DNA of 64,000 nucleotides from Streptantibioticus silvisoli (GCF_027947535.2 NZ_JAAGKO020000002.1:186001-250000), one strand, 5' to 3'. Shown: positions 8,582 to 17,271, counted from the first letter of the stretch. Notes: generated by a model from the letters alone, not told the origin. Translations and numbers: made by a program.

Positions 8582-9218
8582 TCAGCTGATGTCCGTCATA
8601 TCTTGCCATCCGCCGCTTCCGACGATCACGGAAGCGTCGTCGGGTTTCCCGAGCCGTCGTAGTTGCCAGGGTAGAAACGGAGGTGCCGTCGTTGTCGGTG
8701 GCCCACAGGTCGGGTACGCCGTTGCAGTCGGCGTCGTTGCCGGACGCGAGCAGCGGGCGGTCCGTGACCGACCAGACGGAGGTTCCCCATGTGGTGCGGG
8801 CGGCCAGTGAGTGGTTCGTCGCCCCGCGGTAGAGGTGGACGGTGTTGGTGGTGACGTTGCGGGCGAGCAGGTCTTCACGACCGTCGTAGTCCGCGTCCCC
8901 CGGATTGGCCAGGGTGTACGGCTCCCAGCGGCTGGAGCCCAGTGTGGTGAACGAACTGGCCATCGCGGGGGCGTGGGTCGGGTCGCCCGGGCCGAGTAGG
9001 AGCAAGCCGGTGCCGGCGACCACATGGTCGTCGTAGACGTCCGGGTACCCGTCGCCGGTGAAGTCGCCGGTGCTGAGGAAGTCGTAGGTGACTCCGTCGT
9101 CGCCGGCCTGGGTCTGGTAGATCCTGATCCGGGCTCCGAGGTGGCGGGAGCGCCTGGCGCCATCGCTGGCGCCGGGGGCGCCGTCGTTCCACCATGGTTC
9201 CAGCGTGTTGGCCCCCTT
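8582..9218 (-). pseudogene. FG-GAP/VCBS repeat protein, C-terminal remnant with two frameshifts
   Basis: Minus-strand translation gives VCBS repeats (STGDFTGDGYPDVYDDHVVAGTGLLLLGPGD, then DADYDGREDLLARN, then DADCNGVPDLWATDNDGT). Near 8683 the frame is lost: the next frame continues FYPGNYDGSGNPTT, and near 8635 a third frame finishes with SVIVGSGGWQDMTDIS and a stop at 8582. Two single-base deletions explain this, since restoring one C at the first site gives the usual GTLRFYPG. An in-frame TAA at 9219-9221 closes the upstream end and no start is visible. The remnant is related in type to the intact gene at 1150-3042. Confidence 0.85.
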
Positions 9219-9379
9219 TTATCAGGGCCGCGCAGGACCGCGCTGCGGATGGTGGGGGCCGGTCCTGCCGTGGAGGTCGCAGGCGGTCTCCTCGGGATGT
9301 CCGGTGCCGATCGCCGTCCCCCACTGCTTTTGCGGAACGGACGCCATGCGTTCGTGGCGGGTGTCCGACGACCGCTCGT

Positions 9380-10360
9380 TCACGCCGAAGGCTCCTCGCG
9401 GCCGGGGAGCAGCACGACCTTGCCGTGCGGATTTCCGGACAGACTGAGCCGGACGGCGTCGCGCCACTGCTCGAACGGGTAGGTCTTCGCGATCGGAAGA
9501 CGGAACGTTCCCCGTGCGGCGAGGGACGCGTACTCCGCCAGCAGTACGGTCAGCGGGGTGCGGCCGGGTCGTAGCTCATCGATGTTGACGCGGGCACCGA
9601 GGGCCCTGGCCTCGGCGTGGTTGCTGATCGTCACGACCCGCCGCGGGTCACCCCCGGCCAGGGCGATGAGGTCGGGCAGCGTTCCCGGGCTGGGGCGGGG
9701 TGTGTCGAGCACCAGGTCGACATCCGCGCCCTTGGTCAGGGCACGTACCCGGTCGACCATGCCGTCGCCGTAGCCGGTGACGCGGGCGCCGAACCCCTCC
9801 AGGTCGGCGGTGAAGGTGGGGCCGGCGGTGGCGACCACCCGCACGCCGCGCTTCAGCGCGATCTGTACGGCGGCGTACCCGACCATGCCGCCGGCCCCGT
9901 GGACCAGGAGCGTCGCGCCCGGCTTGAGCTCCATGACCTCCAGCGTCCACGCGGCCGTCTGCACGACCATCGGCAAGGTGGCCGCGCGTACCGGGTCGAG
10001 TCCCGCGGGCACGTGGGACCAGTTGTTCACCAGGACGACGTCGGCAGCGCCCGCGCTGGGCTGCCTGAGGAAGTCGGCCGTGCCGAACACGACATCGTCG
10101 ATCCGCACGGCTTCGGGGTCGACGCCGTCACCGACCGCCTCGACGACCCCGGCCACGTCGTAGCCGATCCCACGCGGCAGCGCTCCGGGCATGAACCCGC
10201 GGCAGAGCTCCCAGTCCGCGGGGTTCAGCCCCGTGGCGACGGCCCTCACCCGGACGGTGCCGCCGGGCGGATCCGCGATCTCGATGCGCTCCTCGCGCAG
10301 GACCTCCAACGGTTCTCCGGTCTCGTGGAAGCGGAGGACGCGTGACGGCACAGTGGACAT
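9380..10360 (-). CDS. zinc-independent medium-chain NADP-dependent oxidoreductase (quinone reductase-like)
   Basis: 326 residues from the ATG at 10360. It has the GroES-like N-terminal domain of the MDR family (VRVRAVATGLNPADWELCRGF), then a Rossmann domain with the NADP-binding motif (ATLLVHGAGGMVGYAAVQIA). The structural and catalytic cysteine clusters of zinc alcohol dehydrogenases are absent, which places it with quinone oxidoreductase-like enzymes. It diverges from a TetR gene; two near-identical palindromes in the shared promoter region suggest it is that regulator's target. Substrate unknown. Confidence 0.88.
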   Translation of the reverse strand: MSTVPSRVLRFHETGEPLEVLREERIEIADPPGGTVRVRAVATGLNPADWELCRGFMPGALPRGIGYDVAGVVEAVGDGVDPEAVRIDDVVFGTADFLRQPSAGAADVVLVNNWSHVPAGLDPVRAATLPMVVQTAAWTLEVMELKPGATLLVHGAGGMVGYAAVQIALKRGVRVVATAGPTFTADLEGFGARVTGYGDGMVDRVRALTKGADVDLVLDTPRPSPGTLPDLIALAGGDPRRVVTISNHAEARALGARVNIDELRPGRTPLTVLLAEYASLAARGTFRLPIAKTYPFEQWRDAVRLSLSGNPHGKVVLLPGREEPSA

Positions 10361-10390
10361 GGGCTCATCTCCGGGCGTGGCTCTCGACGT

Positions 10391-10430
10391 AGTGACAGTC
10401 ACTGACGCTACGATGTGACAGTCACTGACG
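10391..10430. promoter_or_regulatory. two copies of a TetR-type operator palindrome
   Basis: The 15-base sequence tgacagtcactgacg occurs at 10393-10407 and again at 10416-10430. Each copy contains the palindrome GTGAC-A-GTCAC (first copy 10391-10403 extends to AGTGAC-A-GTCACT; second at 10415-10425). They sit between the divergent oxidoreductase and TetR genes, the expected place for autoregulated TetR binding. Confidence 0.75.
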
Positions 10431-10447
10431 TCAACTACCCTGTGCGT

Positions 10448-11005
10448 ATGCCGAGAAGTGGTGCCGAGGCGCGGGCCAGACTGCGCGAAGCCGCTCTGGA
10501 GCTGTACGAGGAGCGCGGCTACGACGCCACGACCACCGCGCAGATCGCCGAGCGGGCGGGAGTGACCGAACGGACCTACTTCCGGCACTTCGCCGACAAG
10601 CGCGAGGTGCTCTTCGACGGCGAGACGCGGCTGCGGGACGTCATGACCTCCGCGATCGCCTCGGCGCAGGGCGAACCGTCACCGTTGGCACTCGTCATGC
10701 GCGGGTACCGCGCGGCGATGCCGCTCTTCGTCGCCGGCCGCCCCGTGGCCGAACGACGGGAACGGATCATCGCGTCGTCCACCGTGCTGCAGGAGAGAGC
10801 CCTTGCCAAGTCGGCCGCACTCGCACAGGCCCTGATCGGCGCACTGGTGGAACGCGGAATCCCCGAGCCCACCGCCCGCCTGAGCACACGAGCCGGTGCC
10901 GCCACCTTCGAGCGTGCGAGCCGCGCCTGGAACGGCACCTCGGCCGCGGAGCTCGAGACGCTTCTCCGGCAGGCCGCGGACGAGCTGCGCGCTCTGGACT
11001 GGTAG
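10448..11005 (+). CDS. TetR/AcrR family transcriptional regulator
   Basis: 185 residues from the ATG at 10448 (MPRSGAEARARLREAALELY). An upstream in-frame GTG at 10415 would place the start inside the operator repeat and is less likely. Residues 8-55 form the TetR helix-turn-helix (TTAQIAERAGVTERTYFRHF), followed by an all-helical ligand-binding and dimerisation domain. It probably represses itself and the divergent oxidoreductase through the twin palindromes. Confidence 0.92.
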   Translation: MPRSGAEARARLREAALELYEERGYDATTTAQIAERAGVTERTYFRHFADKREVLFDGETRLRDVMTSAIASAQGEPSPLALVMRGYRAAMPLFVAGRPVAERRERIIASSTVLQERALAKSAALAQALIGALVERGIPEPTARLSTRAGAATFERASRAWNGTSAAELETLLRQAADELRALDW

Positions 11006-11270
11006 CCACCCGTTCGGGCGACCCGCACCGGACGGGGCCCGGCAGCGCGGCGACGCACCTTTCGGTGGTGTCCGGGCGTGCGCGACGCCGCTGAACTCCG
11101 GCGGCCGGCGGATGGCGGATGGTGCTATGAGTCTCCTTTTGGCACTTGCGTCGCTCGTGCCTATTGCCGCCTTGCATCACTTCTTGATGAGCCGTCAGGA
11201 TCGGTGCGAGCCCTTGAGACCCAGGGCGGACACGAGCCTTGAGACCCGAGGCAGACAGGGGAGGCACGCT

Positions 11271-11399
11271 ATGAGTGAACCCGACAACGAGCCGGACGAG
11301 GGGAACGGGGACCTGCTTCCCGGGCAGCCGTGGACCCCGCCGGCGGAACCGTCGCCCGACGGAGGTATGCCCGAAGGGGATGGGGACCACCGCAAGTGA
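11271..11399 (+). CDS. small acidic peptide, candidate RiPP precursor
   Basis: 42 residues, MSEPDNEPDEGNGDLLPGQP followed by WTPPAEPSPDGGMPEGDGDHRK. A strong GGGAGG ribosome site lies 7 bases upstream. Its stop overlaps the GTG start of the methyltransferase gene (GTGA at 11396-11399), so the two are translationally coupled. Eleven residues are Asp or Glu, and it has Asp-Gly pairs at D30-G31 and D37-G38 plus Asn12-Gly13; such sites readily form aspartimide. Small Asp-containing peptides next to a PIMT homologue are the layout of aspartimide-type RiPPs and of FxLD/lanthipeptide-associated methyltransferases. No lanthionine synthetase or ATP-grasp gene is adjacent. The precursor role is inference. 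Confidence 0.7.
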   Translation: MSEPDNEPDEGNGDLLPGQPWTPPAEPSPDGGMPEGDGDHRK

Positions 11400-12589
11400 G
11401 CGATGAACATCCAACGGGCGGTGTCGGCCCTGCCGAGGGGCTGACACGGTCTCTGCTGGAGGCGGGTGCCCTGACCGGCGACTGGAGCGCGGCGTGGGCG
11501 GCGGTCCCGCGCGGTGCGTTCCTTCCCGATCTGATGTGGCCCTACGACATGGACACCGGCGCGAGTCGGCCGGTGGACCGGCGCGCGGACCCCGCGGACT
11601 GGGAACGGCAGGCGTACGCCAACGTCCCCGTCACGATCCAGTGGGACGACGGGCAGCACGCCGGCCCCGGACCGGGGCGGGTCGCGACGAGTTCGGCGAG
11701 CATGCCGTCGGTCGTGGCCCGCATGCTGGCGGATCTCGACGTCTTCGCCGGTGCGCGCGTGCTGGAGATCGGCACCGGGACCGGCTGGAACGCCGCGCTG
11801 CTGGCCGCCCGGCTGGGGGAGGGGCACGTCGTCACGGTCGAGGTCGATCCCGCTGTCGCGGCGGCGGCGCGCGAGGCCCTCGACCGCGCCGGGCTGTCTC
11901 CCGAGGCGGTGTGCGGCGACGGCCGGGACGGCTGGCCGGCCGGCGCGCCCTACGATCGGGTGATCGTCACCGCCGGGGTGCGGCAGGTGCCGTCGGCGTG
12001 GCGGGAGCAGACCCGTCCCGGCGGGCTGATCCTGGCCCCCTGGGGCACGCACTACTCGCCCGAGGACGCGCTGGTGCGGCTGACCGTTTCGGGGGACGGG
12101 AGTGCGAGCGGGCCGTTCCTGCGCCCCCTGGAGTTCATGAAGCTCCGGTCCCAGCGCCTGGACTGGGGGCGCTTCGGCAGGCATGTGGACCGCTACCCCG
12201 GGGACGCCGACCGGTCGGCGACAACGGTGGGACTGCCGGACCTGGGCGGGCGCGGGCGGTTCCAGGCCGCGACGTTCGTCCTGGGACTGTGCGTGCCGGA
12301 CTGCGCCCACGTGCTGAACGCCGGAGGGGACGAGTCGACGGCCTGGTTCTTCGACATGTCCGGGACACGCTCGTGGGCCTCGGTCGTCTTCCGTCCGCAG
12401 GAGACGGACGCCACGGTCCACCAGTCCGGGCCGCGCAGGCTGTGGGACGAGGTGTCCGCCGCGCTGGACTGGTGGCGGGGACAGGGCTCGCCCCCAGTCG
12501 AATCCTTCGGCCTCACCGTGACCTCGCGAGGGGCGCACCGACCGTGGCTGGGTACCCCGTCCCGGCCCGTCCCCTCCTTCGCCACGTAG
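11396..12589 (+). CDS. PIMT-like (protein-L-isoaspartate O-methyltransferase) enzyme with C-terminal extension, RiPP-associated type
   Basis: 397 residues starting with GTG at 11396. The core is a class I SAM methyltransferase of the PIMT family: the SSASMPSVVARML segment around 99-111, and SAM motif I VLEIGTGTGWNAALLAARL around 122-140. PIMT repair enzymes are usually just over 200 residues; here about 180 more follow (FLRPLEFMKLRSQRLDWGRF onward). That matches the long forms found beside RiPP precursors, which methylate a specific Asp so that aspartimide or isoaspartate forms. Its start overlaps the preceding peptide gene, making that peptide the obvious substrate. Generic protein repair is the alternative. 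Confidence 0.82.
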   Translation: MSDEHPTGGVGPAEGLTRSLLEAGALTGDWSAAWAAVPRGAFLPDLMWPYDMDTGASRPVDRRADPADWERQAYANVPVTIQWDDGQHAGPGPGRVATSSASMPSVVARMLADLDVFAGARVLEIGTGTGWNAALLAARLGEGHVVTVEVDPAVAAAAREALDRAGLSPEAVCGDGRDGWPAGAPYDRVIVTAGVRQVPSAWREQTRPGGLILAPWGTHYSPEDALVRLTVSGDGSASGPFLRPLEFMKLRSQRLDWGRFGRHVDRYPGDADRSATTVGLPDLGGRGRFQAATFVLGLCVPDCAHVLNAGGDESTAWFFDMSGTRSWASVVFRPQETDATVHQSGPRRLWDEVSAALDWWRGQGSPPVESFGLTVTSRGAHRPWLGTPSRPVPSFAT

Positions 12590-12735
12590 GGCGGCTGCGC
12601 CCGGGCCGCGACGTACCCGGGGGCACGCGGCCGAATGCGTGACGCGGCTGACGGGGTGGCCCGGCTCGGACTGCGACGCGGATCGGCTTGCTGCGGCCAC
12701 ATGACGGCACCGCGGTCCGGGGCCTCCGGTCGTCC

Positions 12736-13038
12736 TCACACCTCCGCGGTGAACACCTCGTCGTAGTAGCGGACTTCCATGTCCTCGGTCAGCAGCTCCC
12801 GGAACATCGCGGTGTCGCCCGTTCCCTCCCGCCACGTGAGGTAGGACTCGTAGTCGCCGCGGGTGGTCCAGCGGGTGATGGACACGACCCGGTCCTCGTC
12901 GTCCTGGTCGCGCCACAGCCGGATCTCCTCGCAGCCTCCGTGCGTGAGCGTGTCGGGCAGGACTCGCCGCAGGGTGGAGATGAGTTCCCCGGCGCGGCCG
13001 GGCTTGGTGTGAAAGGTGTTCGTGGCCTGAACGCTCAC
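12736..13038 (-). CDS. antibiotic biosynthesis monooxygenase (ABM) domain protein
   Basis: 100 residues from GTG at 13038. It has the small ferredoxin-like ABM fold: VQATNTFHTKPGRAGELIST at the start, then RLWRDQDDEDRVVSITRWTT and SYLTWREGTGDTAMFRELL. The family includes cofactor-free quinone-forming monooxygenases and heme-degrading enzymes, but many members are uncharacterised. Single gene; substrate not predictable. Confidence 0.85.
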   Translation of the reverse strand: MSVQATNTFHTKPGRAGELISTLRRVLPDTLTHGGCEEIRLWRDQDDEDRVVSITRWTTRGDYESYLTWREGTGDTAMFRELLTEDMEVRYYDEVFTAEV

Positions 13039-13254
13039 GATCGCTTGCCTCCGTGGTCGGGGAAGGGCCTGACGGTGGGGAAAGGGCTCGCCGGCCGTGC
13101 GGTGCCGGCGACCGCGACGGCTGGTCGCCGCGGACAGGCGCCCGGCCCCGCCCGTCGTCTCCTACCCCCTACCCCCTGCCGCCCGAAAAGGTTCCCGGTG
13201 TTTCCGACGGGACCGCTGCGACGGCGCCGGAGGGTCGCGTTCGCACGGGTGTCG

Positions 13255-13400
13255 GAGGAGGCCGCGATCGCACCGGTGCTGGCCGACACTACGTTCGCAA
13301 CCCGCGCCGGAGGAGGCCGCGTTCGCACCGGTGCCGGCGCTGGCGGAGGCCGCGATCGCACCGGCGCCGGCCGACATCACGTTCGCAACCCGCGCCGGCG
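13255..13400. repeat. direct repeat, about 55 bp, two copies
   Basis: About 13255-13310 and 13344-13400 share a ggaggccgcgatcgcaccgg start and a cacgttcgcaacccgcgccgg-type end with few mismatches, and a partial third copy lies between them. The repeats are in non-coding DNA and their function is unknown. Confidence 0.7.
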
Positions 13401-13482
13401 CCGCCGTAAAACCCGTTTGCGGGCCATGGCGGCCGCTGCTACTTTTCCGGAAGCCGTGCGAGAGAACGAGGAGGTGGTACCC

Positions 13483-13536
13483 GTGAACGCAGTATCGACA
13501 TGGGTGCTCCCCTCCGGGGTCACGGTCGGGCGATAG
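13483..13536 (+). CDS. possible 17-residue leader peptide
   Basis: GTG at 13483 opens VNAVSTWVLPSGVTVGR followed by TAG. A GAGGAGGT ribosome site lies 8 bases upstream, stronger than that of the downstream gene. The ORF ends 44 bases before the hydrolase start. It could be a regulatory upstream ORF or chance; no run of a single amino acid that would mark classical attenuation is present. Confidence 0.35.
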   Translation: MNAVSTWVLPSGVTVGR

Positions 13537-13580
13537 GTCGTCCGGGAGCGCCATCACGAGCACTCCCGAAAGGCACGACC

Positions 13581-14303
13581 ATGCGATTCACTTCTGAGCA
13601 ACGCCTCGACGACGGCGTCCTCGAACGCGAATTCACCCTCGGCGAGATCCCCGGCATCCTGTGGACGCCCGGATCCGCCCCCGCCCCGCTGATCCTGATG
13701 GCCCACAACGGCGGCCTGCACAAGCGGGAACCGCGCCTGGTGGCCCGGGCCCGGCACTCCGCGGCCGAGTACGGCTACGCGGTGGCCGCCATCGACCACC
13801 CCGGGCACGGCGACCGGCCCCGTTCCGCCGCCGACGAGCAGGCCCGCGCCGAGATGCGCCGGGCGATGGCGGCCGGTGAGCCGGTCGACGAGATCTTCGA
13901 ATCCTTCGTCGGCCCGCTGGTCGACAACGCGGTCCCGGAATGGCGGACCACCCTGGACGCCCTGCTCGCGCTGCCCGAGATCGCCGGCCCGGTCGGGTAC
14001 ACGGGGATGACCGCCATCGGCATTCGGCTGGCGGTGGTCGAACCACGCGTCGCGGCCGCCGGTTTCTTCGCCGGCGGTTACGTGCCCCGCGCCCAGCGTG
14101 AGGAGGCCCGGCGGATCACCATTCCGCTGCAGTTCCTGTTGCAGTGGGACGACAAGGGGAACCCCCGGCAACGGGCCCTGGACCTGTTCGACGCCTTCGG
14201 CACCAAGGAGAAGACGCTGCACGCCAACGCGGGCGGGCACGCCGACACCCCGTGGTTCGAGGTGGACAACGGGAACCGGTTCTTCGACCGGCACCTGAAG
14301 TAA
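13581..14303 (+). CDS. alpha/beta hydrolase, dienelactone-hydrolase-like
   Basis: 240 residues from the ATG at 13581. Alpha/beta hydrolase features are GILWTPGSAPAPLILMAHNGG near 25-45, AIDHPGHGD near 70-78, and a late WFEVDNGNRFFDRHL. At the nucleophile elbow, relatives usually read GLSMG, but this protein has GYTGMTAIG (139-147), placing Thr144 where the serine is expected. A histidine candidate is in NAGGHADTPW and an acidic residue in QWDDKG. Activity may be altered or lost. Single gene behind the possible leader ORF. Confidence 0.8.
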   Translation: MRFTSEQRLDDGVLEREFTLGEIPGILWTPGSAPAPLILMAHNGGLHKREPRLVARARHSAAEYGYAVAAIDHPGHGDRPRSAADEQARAEMRRAMAAGEPVDEIFESFVGPLVDNAVPEWRTTLDALLALPEIAGPVGYTGMTAIGIRLAVVEPRVAAAGFFAGGYVPRAQREEARRITIPLQFLLQWDDKGNPRQRALDLFDAFGTKEKTLHANAGGHADTPWFEVDNGNRFFDRHLK

Positions 14304-15843
14304 CGCCGGGCCGCCGCGCCGGCGGCAGCCGCTGGGCGCTGTCGGCCAGGACGCCGCTCATCGAGGACGGGCTACCGGCCCCCTCGATGGCGGTGGCCGG
14401 CCGACGCCGACCGCCCCGATCGCGCCCCTCCCGGCCCTCGGCCGTGCCGCGGCCGGTCGGGGCGGCGCGGCGGCGCTCGGCCCCCGGCCCCCGCCGACTC
14501 CCGCGGCGCCGGCACCGCGCCCGACGTGGCAGCGGCACCGCAACTCCCGCAACTCCCACGGTGCCGGCACCGCGTCCGGCGCGGCAGCGGCACCGCGACT
14601 CCCGCAACTCCCGCAATTCCCACGGTGCCGGCACCGCATCGAGCGGAACCGGCCCGCCCTCGCCGAACGCCGCGTCCTGCCGCGTCCCGCCTGGGTCGGA
14701 GCCGCCGGAGCCGCTGAAGCTGACGGGCTGACGGAGCCGCCGGAGCCGACAAGGCCGACCGAGCCGCCGAAGCCCACCGCACCCGATCAGAGCCCCCGAC
14801 CCAACAGCCCGACCAGCCCCCTCCAGCCGCCCCAAAAGCCCGCTCCAAAAGCCCGCCCCAAACCATTCCGCATACAAAGCATCTGACGCCGCGTCCCTGT
14901 CCGCCGAAGCGTCATGCCCGTGGATTCCCGCCGACCCCTTCCGGGCGGACCTCGCCCCAACCGCTCCCGCGTCAGAGGGATTCCGGCCCTCCCGGATCAG
15001 ACGGATTCCGGTCCCCGGACCGTCGGATTCCCGCCGTCCGCGGTACACGGATTCCCGCCACCCGCCGATCGCCCGGCTCCCGACCGCCCCCCGCGCGCGT
15101 CCGGACCCGCCCCCGCGCCCGCCCCCGGAACCGGCCGCCCCGGCGCCGGGGTGACCGAAGAAGCCGTCCCCGGCCGGCCGGTGCCGGCCCGCGCGCAGCG
15201 GAGATATCCGGCCACGCGGAGCCGGCGCACCCGGCGGCGACGGCGGAGACGGTGCCGGGGTCGGCGAAGTCGCCGGGTGCTGACGGCGCGTCGTCCGCCG
15301 GGCGGTGCGGAACGCCGCGCGGGGCGGCCGGCGGGAGCGCCGGCCCGGCGCCGGGGGCGGCGGCGGGTGCCGCGATCACGCACCGTGACATGGCAGTTGG
15401 CCGTGCCCCGACCGTGCGCCGAGGTCGGGCACCGCCGCCGGCGCGCCGTCCGGGTTTCGGTCCGTCAGCGGGCCGCCGGGGCCGGATTCGGCCGCCCGGC
15501 CGCCGCGACGGACCGGCTCCGGCGCGCGTGATACCCGGCGGGATCACGCGTCAACCCTCGTTCGGCAGGCGGTTCGTGGTGGCTGAAAAACTGGCGGATT
15601 GCCAACTCCGGCGATGGTTTGATCTACGAAGCCGCAGACCTGATGAACCATGAAGGTGCCGCCTTCCGCACGGTGCAGTCCTCGGCTCGGTTGTCGTCTC
15701 GGCGTGGCCACCGCCAACGCCGTAGCAGACCTGCTCGCGATCCTCCACAGGAGACGGTCGGGCAGGCGCTGTTTCAGCCGTGCCTTCGGGGGGCGAAGAG
15801 TGTGCCCCGCGGTCTGGATGCCCTCCTGGACAAGAGGAAACGC
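14304..15843. other. long non-coding, repeat-rich stretch before the biosynthetic cluster
   Basis: 1,540 bases with no supportable gene. All long frames are mutually overlapping arginine/proline-rich shadows. It includes a tandem repeat at 14526-14640 and several short ggattccgg motifs at 14980-15060. The last 270 bases (15570-15843) are less GC-rich and should hold the promoter for the operon beginning at 15844, but I cannot fix a convincing -35/-10 pair. Confidence 0.5.
14526..14640. repeat. tandem repeat of about 55-60 bp, two copies
   Basis: The segment ggcagcggcaccgcaactcc, continuing through ...ccacggtgccggcaccgc, recurs immediately with small changes and one extra ctcccgcaa-like unit. 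Non-coding; function unknown. Confidence 0.65.
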
Positions 15844-17223
15844 ATGAGAATCGCAATTGTCTTCCCCCATGTGGGTTACTGCACGGGTTGGCGACCGCAT
15901 CTCGCGACCGAGGTGAAGAACGGCTCCACTTACCACATCGCGCAGGCGCTGACGTACCTGTACACCACGGCCCGGCACTACACGCCGGACGTACGGGTGT
16001 TCGACTTCAACTTCGGCACGTTCGAGGAGAACATGGCCGAGGTCATCACGTTCGCTCCGGACAAACTGATGATCTCGTCGACCGTGAACTCCTTCGACAG
16101 CACGAAGGACATCGCCGCCGCGGCGCACACCCGCATCCCGCAGGCCGAACTCCACGTGGGCGGCCCGGCCGTCAGCTCGAACTACTACCTGCGCCCCCGG
16201 CTGGTGCAGGTGGGCGTACCGGTCCGCTACGACGTCACCAACCGGGACATCTTCCAGTGGACGAAGGCGGTCCTGGGCCAGGACGACGGGCTGAAGTTCC
16301 GCACGTTGCAGCCGGACAACAGCTGGATCGCGCAGACCTACACCGCCGAGCAGCGTGAACAGATCCGCTACACCGTGGTGAGCAGCATCGGCTGCACGTT
16401 CAAGTGCAGTTTCTGCCTGAACCCGAAGGTCTACGACATCAACTACAAGGCGCCGCACGTGCTGCGCGCCGAGATCGACGACCTGCGGACCACCTACGGC
16501 GCCGACGCCATCTCCTTCGCGGACCCGTTCTTCTACATGCGCGAGAAGCACGCGCAGGACATGATCACCGAGGTGTCGAAGCAGGGCCTGCGCTGGTCCC
16601 AGCAGACCACGCTGTCCACGCTGACCCCCGAGCACCTGGAGCAGATGGCGGCGACCAACTGCACGTCGGTGCTGTGCGGGATCGAGAACTTCTCCACCAG
16701 CGAGATCGACAAGCCCGTCGACACCGTGGTGTTCGAGGACCGGCTGAAGATAGCCAAGAGCCTGGGCATCAAGATCAAGCCCAGCTTCATCTCCGGCCTG
16801 CTGGACATGTCCTACGAAGCGGACGTCGCCCAGATCCACTACATCGAGAGCCTCATCGAGGCCGGCCTGGTGGAGAACCACAACATCCAGAGCAACATCT
16901 ACACGCCCTACATCCCGGACAAGCGAGACCGCCTGCTGGACATCCCGTTCCGCTTCTGGGGCGTGATGCCCGTCACCGCGGACGACGAGGACGACTGGAA
17001 GCGCAACCTGAAGCTGTGCGACCTGATCTACGACCGGATCTTCCCGGAGACGCGGGACCGGTACCAGGAGGTCAGGGCCGAATACCTGGAGATCCTGTCG
17101 TCGAAGGACGACATGTGGCTCCAGCACGAAGAGGTCCCGGACCTCTCGGTGAAGCAGATGACCCGAGGGTTGACCAACGGCAAGGTGCGGGTCGAGCTGT
17201 CCCTGACCCCGGTCACCGGCTGA
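15844..17223 (+). CDS. radical SAM enzyme with N-terminal cobalamin-binding-like domain
   Basis: 459 residues from the ATG at 15844 (AGAGGA upstream). Residues 1-170 look like the Rossmann-type domain found before B12-type radical SAM enzymes (MRIAIVFPHVGYCTG, LMISSTVNS, AELHVGGPAV). The radical SAM core follows, with C184-x3-C188-x2-C191 (GCTFKCSFC) to bind the 4Fe-4S cluster, and ISFADPFFYMRE and VLCGIENFS strands after it. Whether cobalamin is really bound cannot be told. First gene of a co-directional run reaching 24757. It probably makes a C-H or methyl transformation on the cluster's product. Confidence 0.88.
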   Translation: MRIAIVFPHVGYCTGWRPHLATEVKNGSTYHIAQALTYLYTTARHYTPDVRVFDFNFGTFEENMAEVITFAPDKLMISSTVNSFDSTKDIAAAAHTRIPQAELHVGGPAVSSNYYLRPRLVQVGVPVRYDVTNRDIFQWTKAVLGQDDGLKFRTLQPDNSWIAQTYTAEQREQIRYTVVSSIGCTFKCSFCLNPKVYDINYKAPHVLRAEIDDLRTTYGADAISFADPFFYMREKHAQDMITEVSKQGLRWSQQTTLSTLTPEHLEQMAATNCTSVLCGIENFSTSEIDKPVDTVVFEDRLKIAKSLGIKIKPSFISGLLDMSYEADVAQIHYIESLIEAGLVENHNIQSNIYTPYIPDKRDRLLDIPFRFWGVMPVTADDEDDWKRNLKLCDLIYDRIFPETRDRYQEVRAEYLEILSSKDDMWLQHEEVPDLSVKQMTRGLTNGKVRVELSLTPVTG

Positions 17224-17271
17224 AAGCCAACGACGGCCGTTTTCCCATCGAGAAGGATGAGGTTTCGCGAT

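Larger units (their letters stand above)
13039..13580. other. intergenic region with a duplicated segment and a possible leader ORF
   Basis: No full-size gene is supported. The stretch contains a duplicated 55-base segment (separate entry) and, near its end, a 17-codon ORF with a very strong ribosome site (separate entry). It presumably carries the promoter of the hydrolase at 13581. Confidence 0.5.

Noticed and set aside
11127-11399. A longer membrane-type start (MSLLLALASLVPIAALHHF) for the small acidic peptide
   Set aside because: The strong ribosome site is directly before 11271, and the upstream part lacks one.
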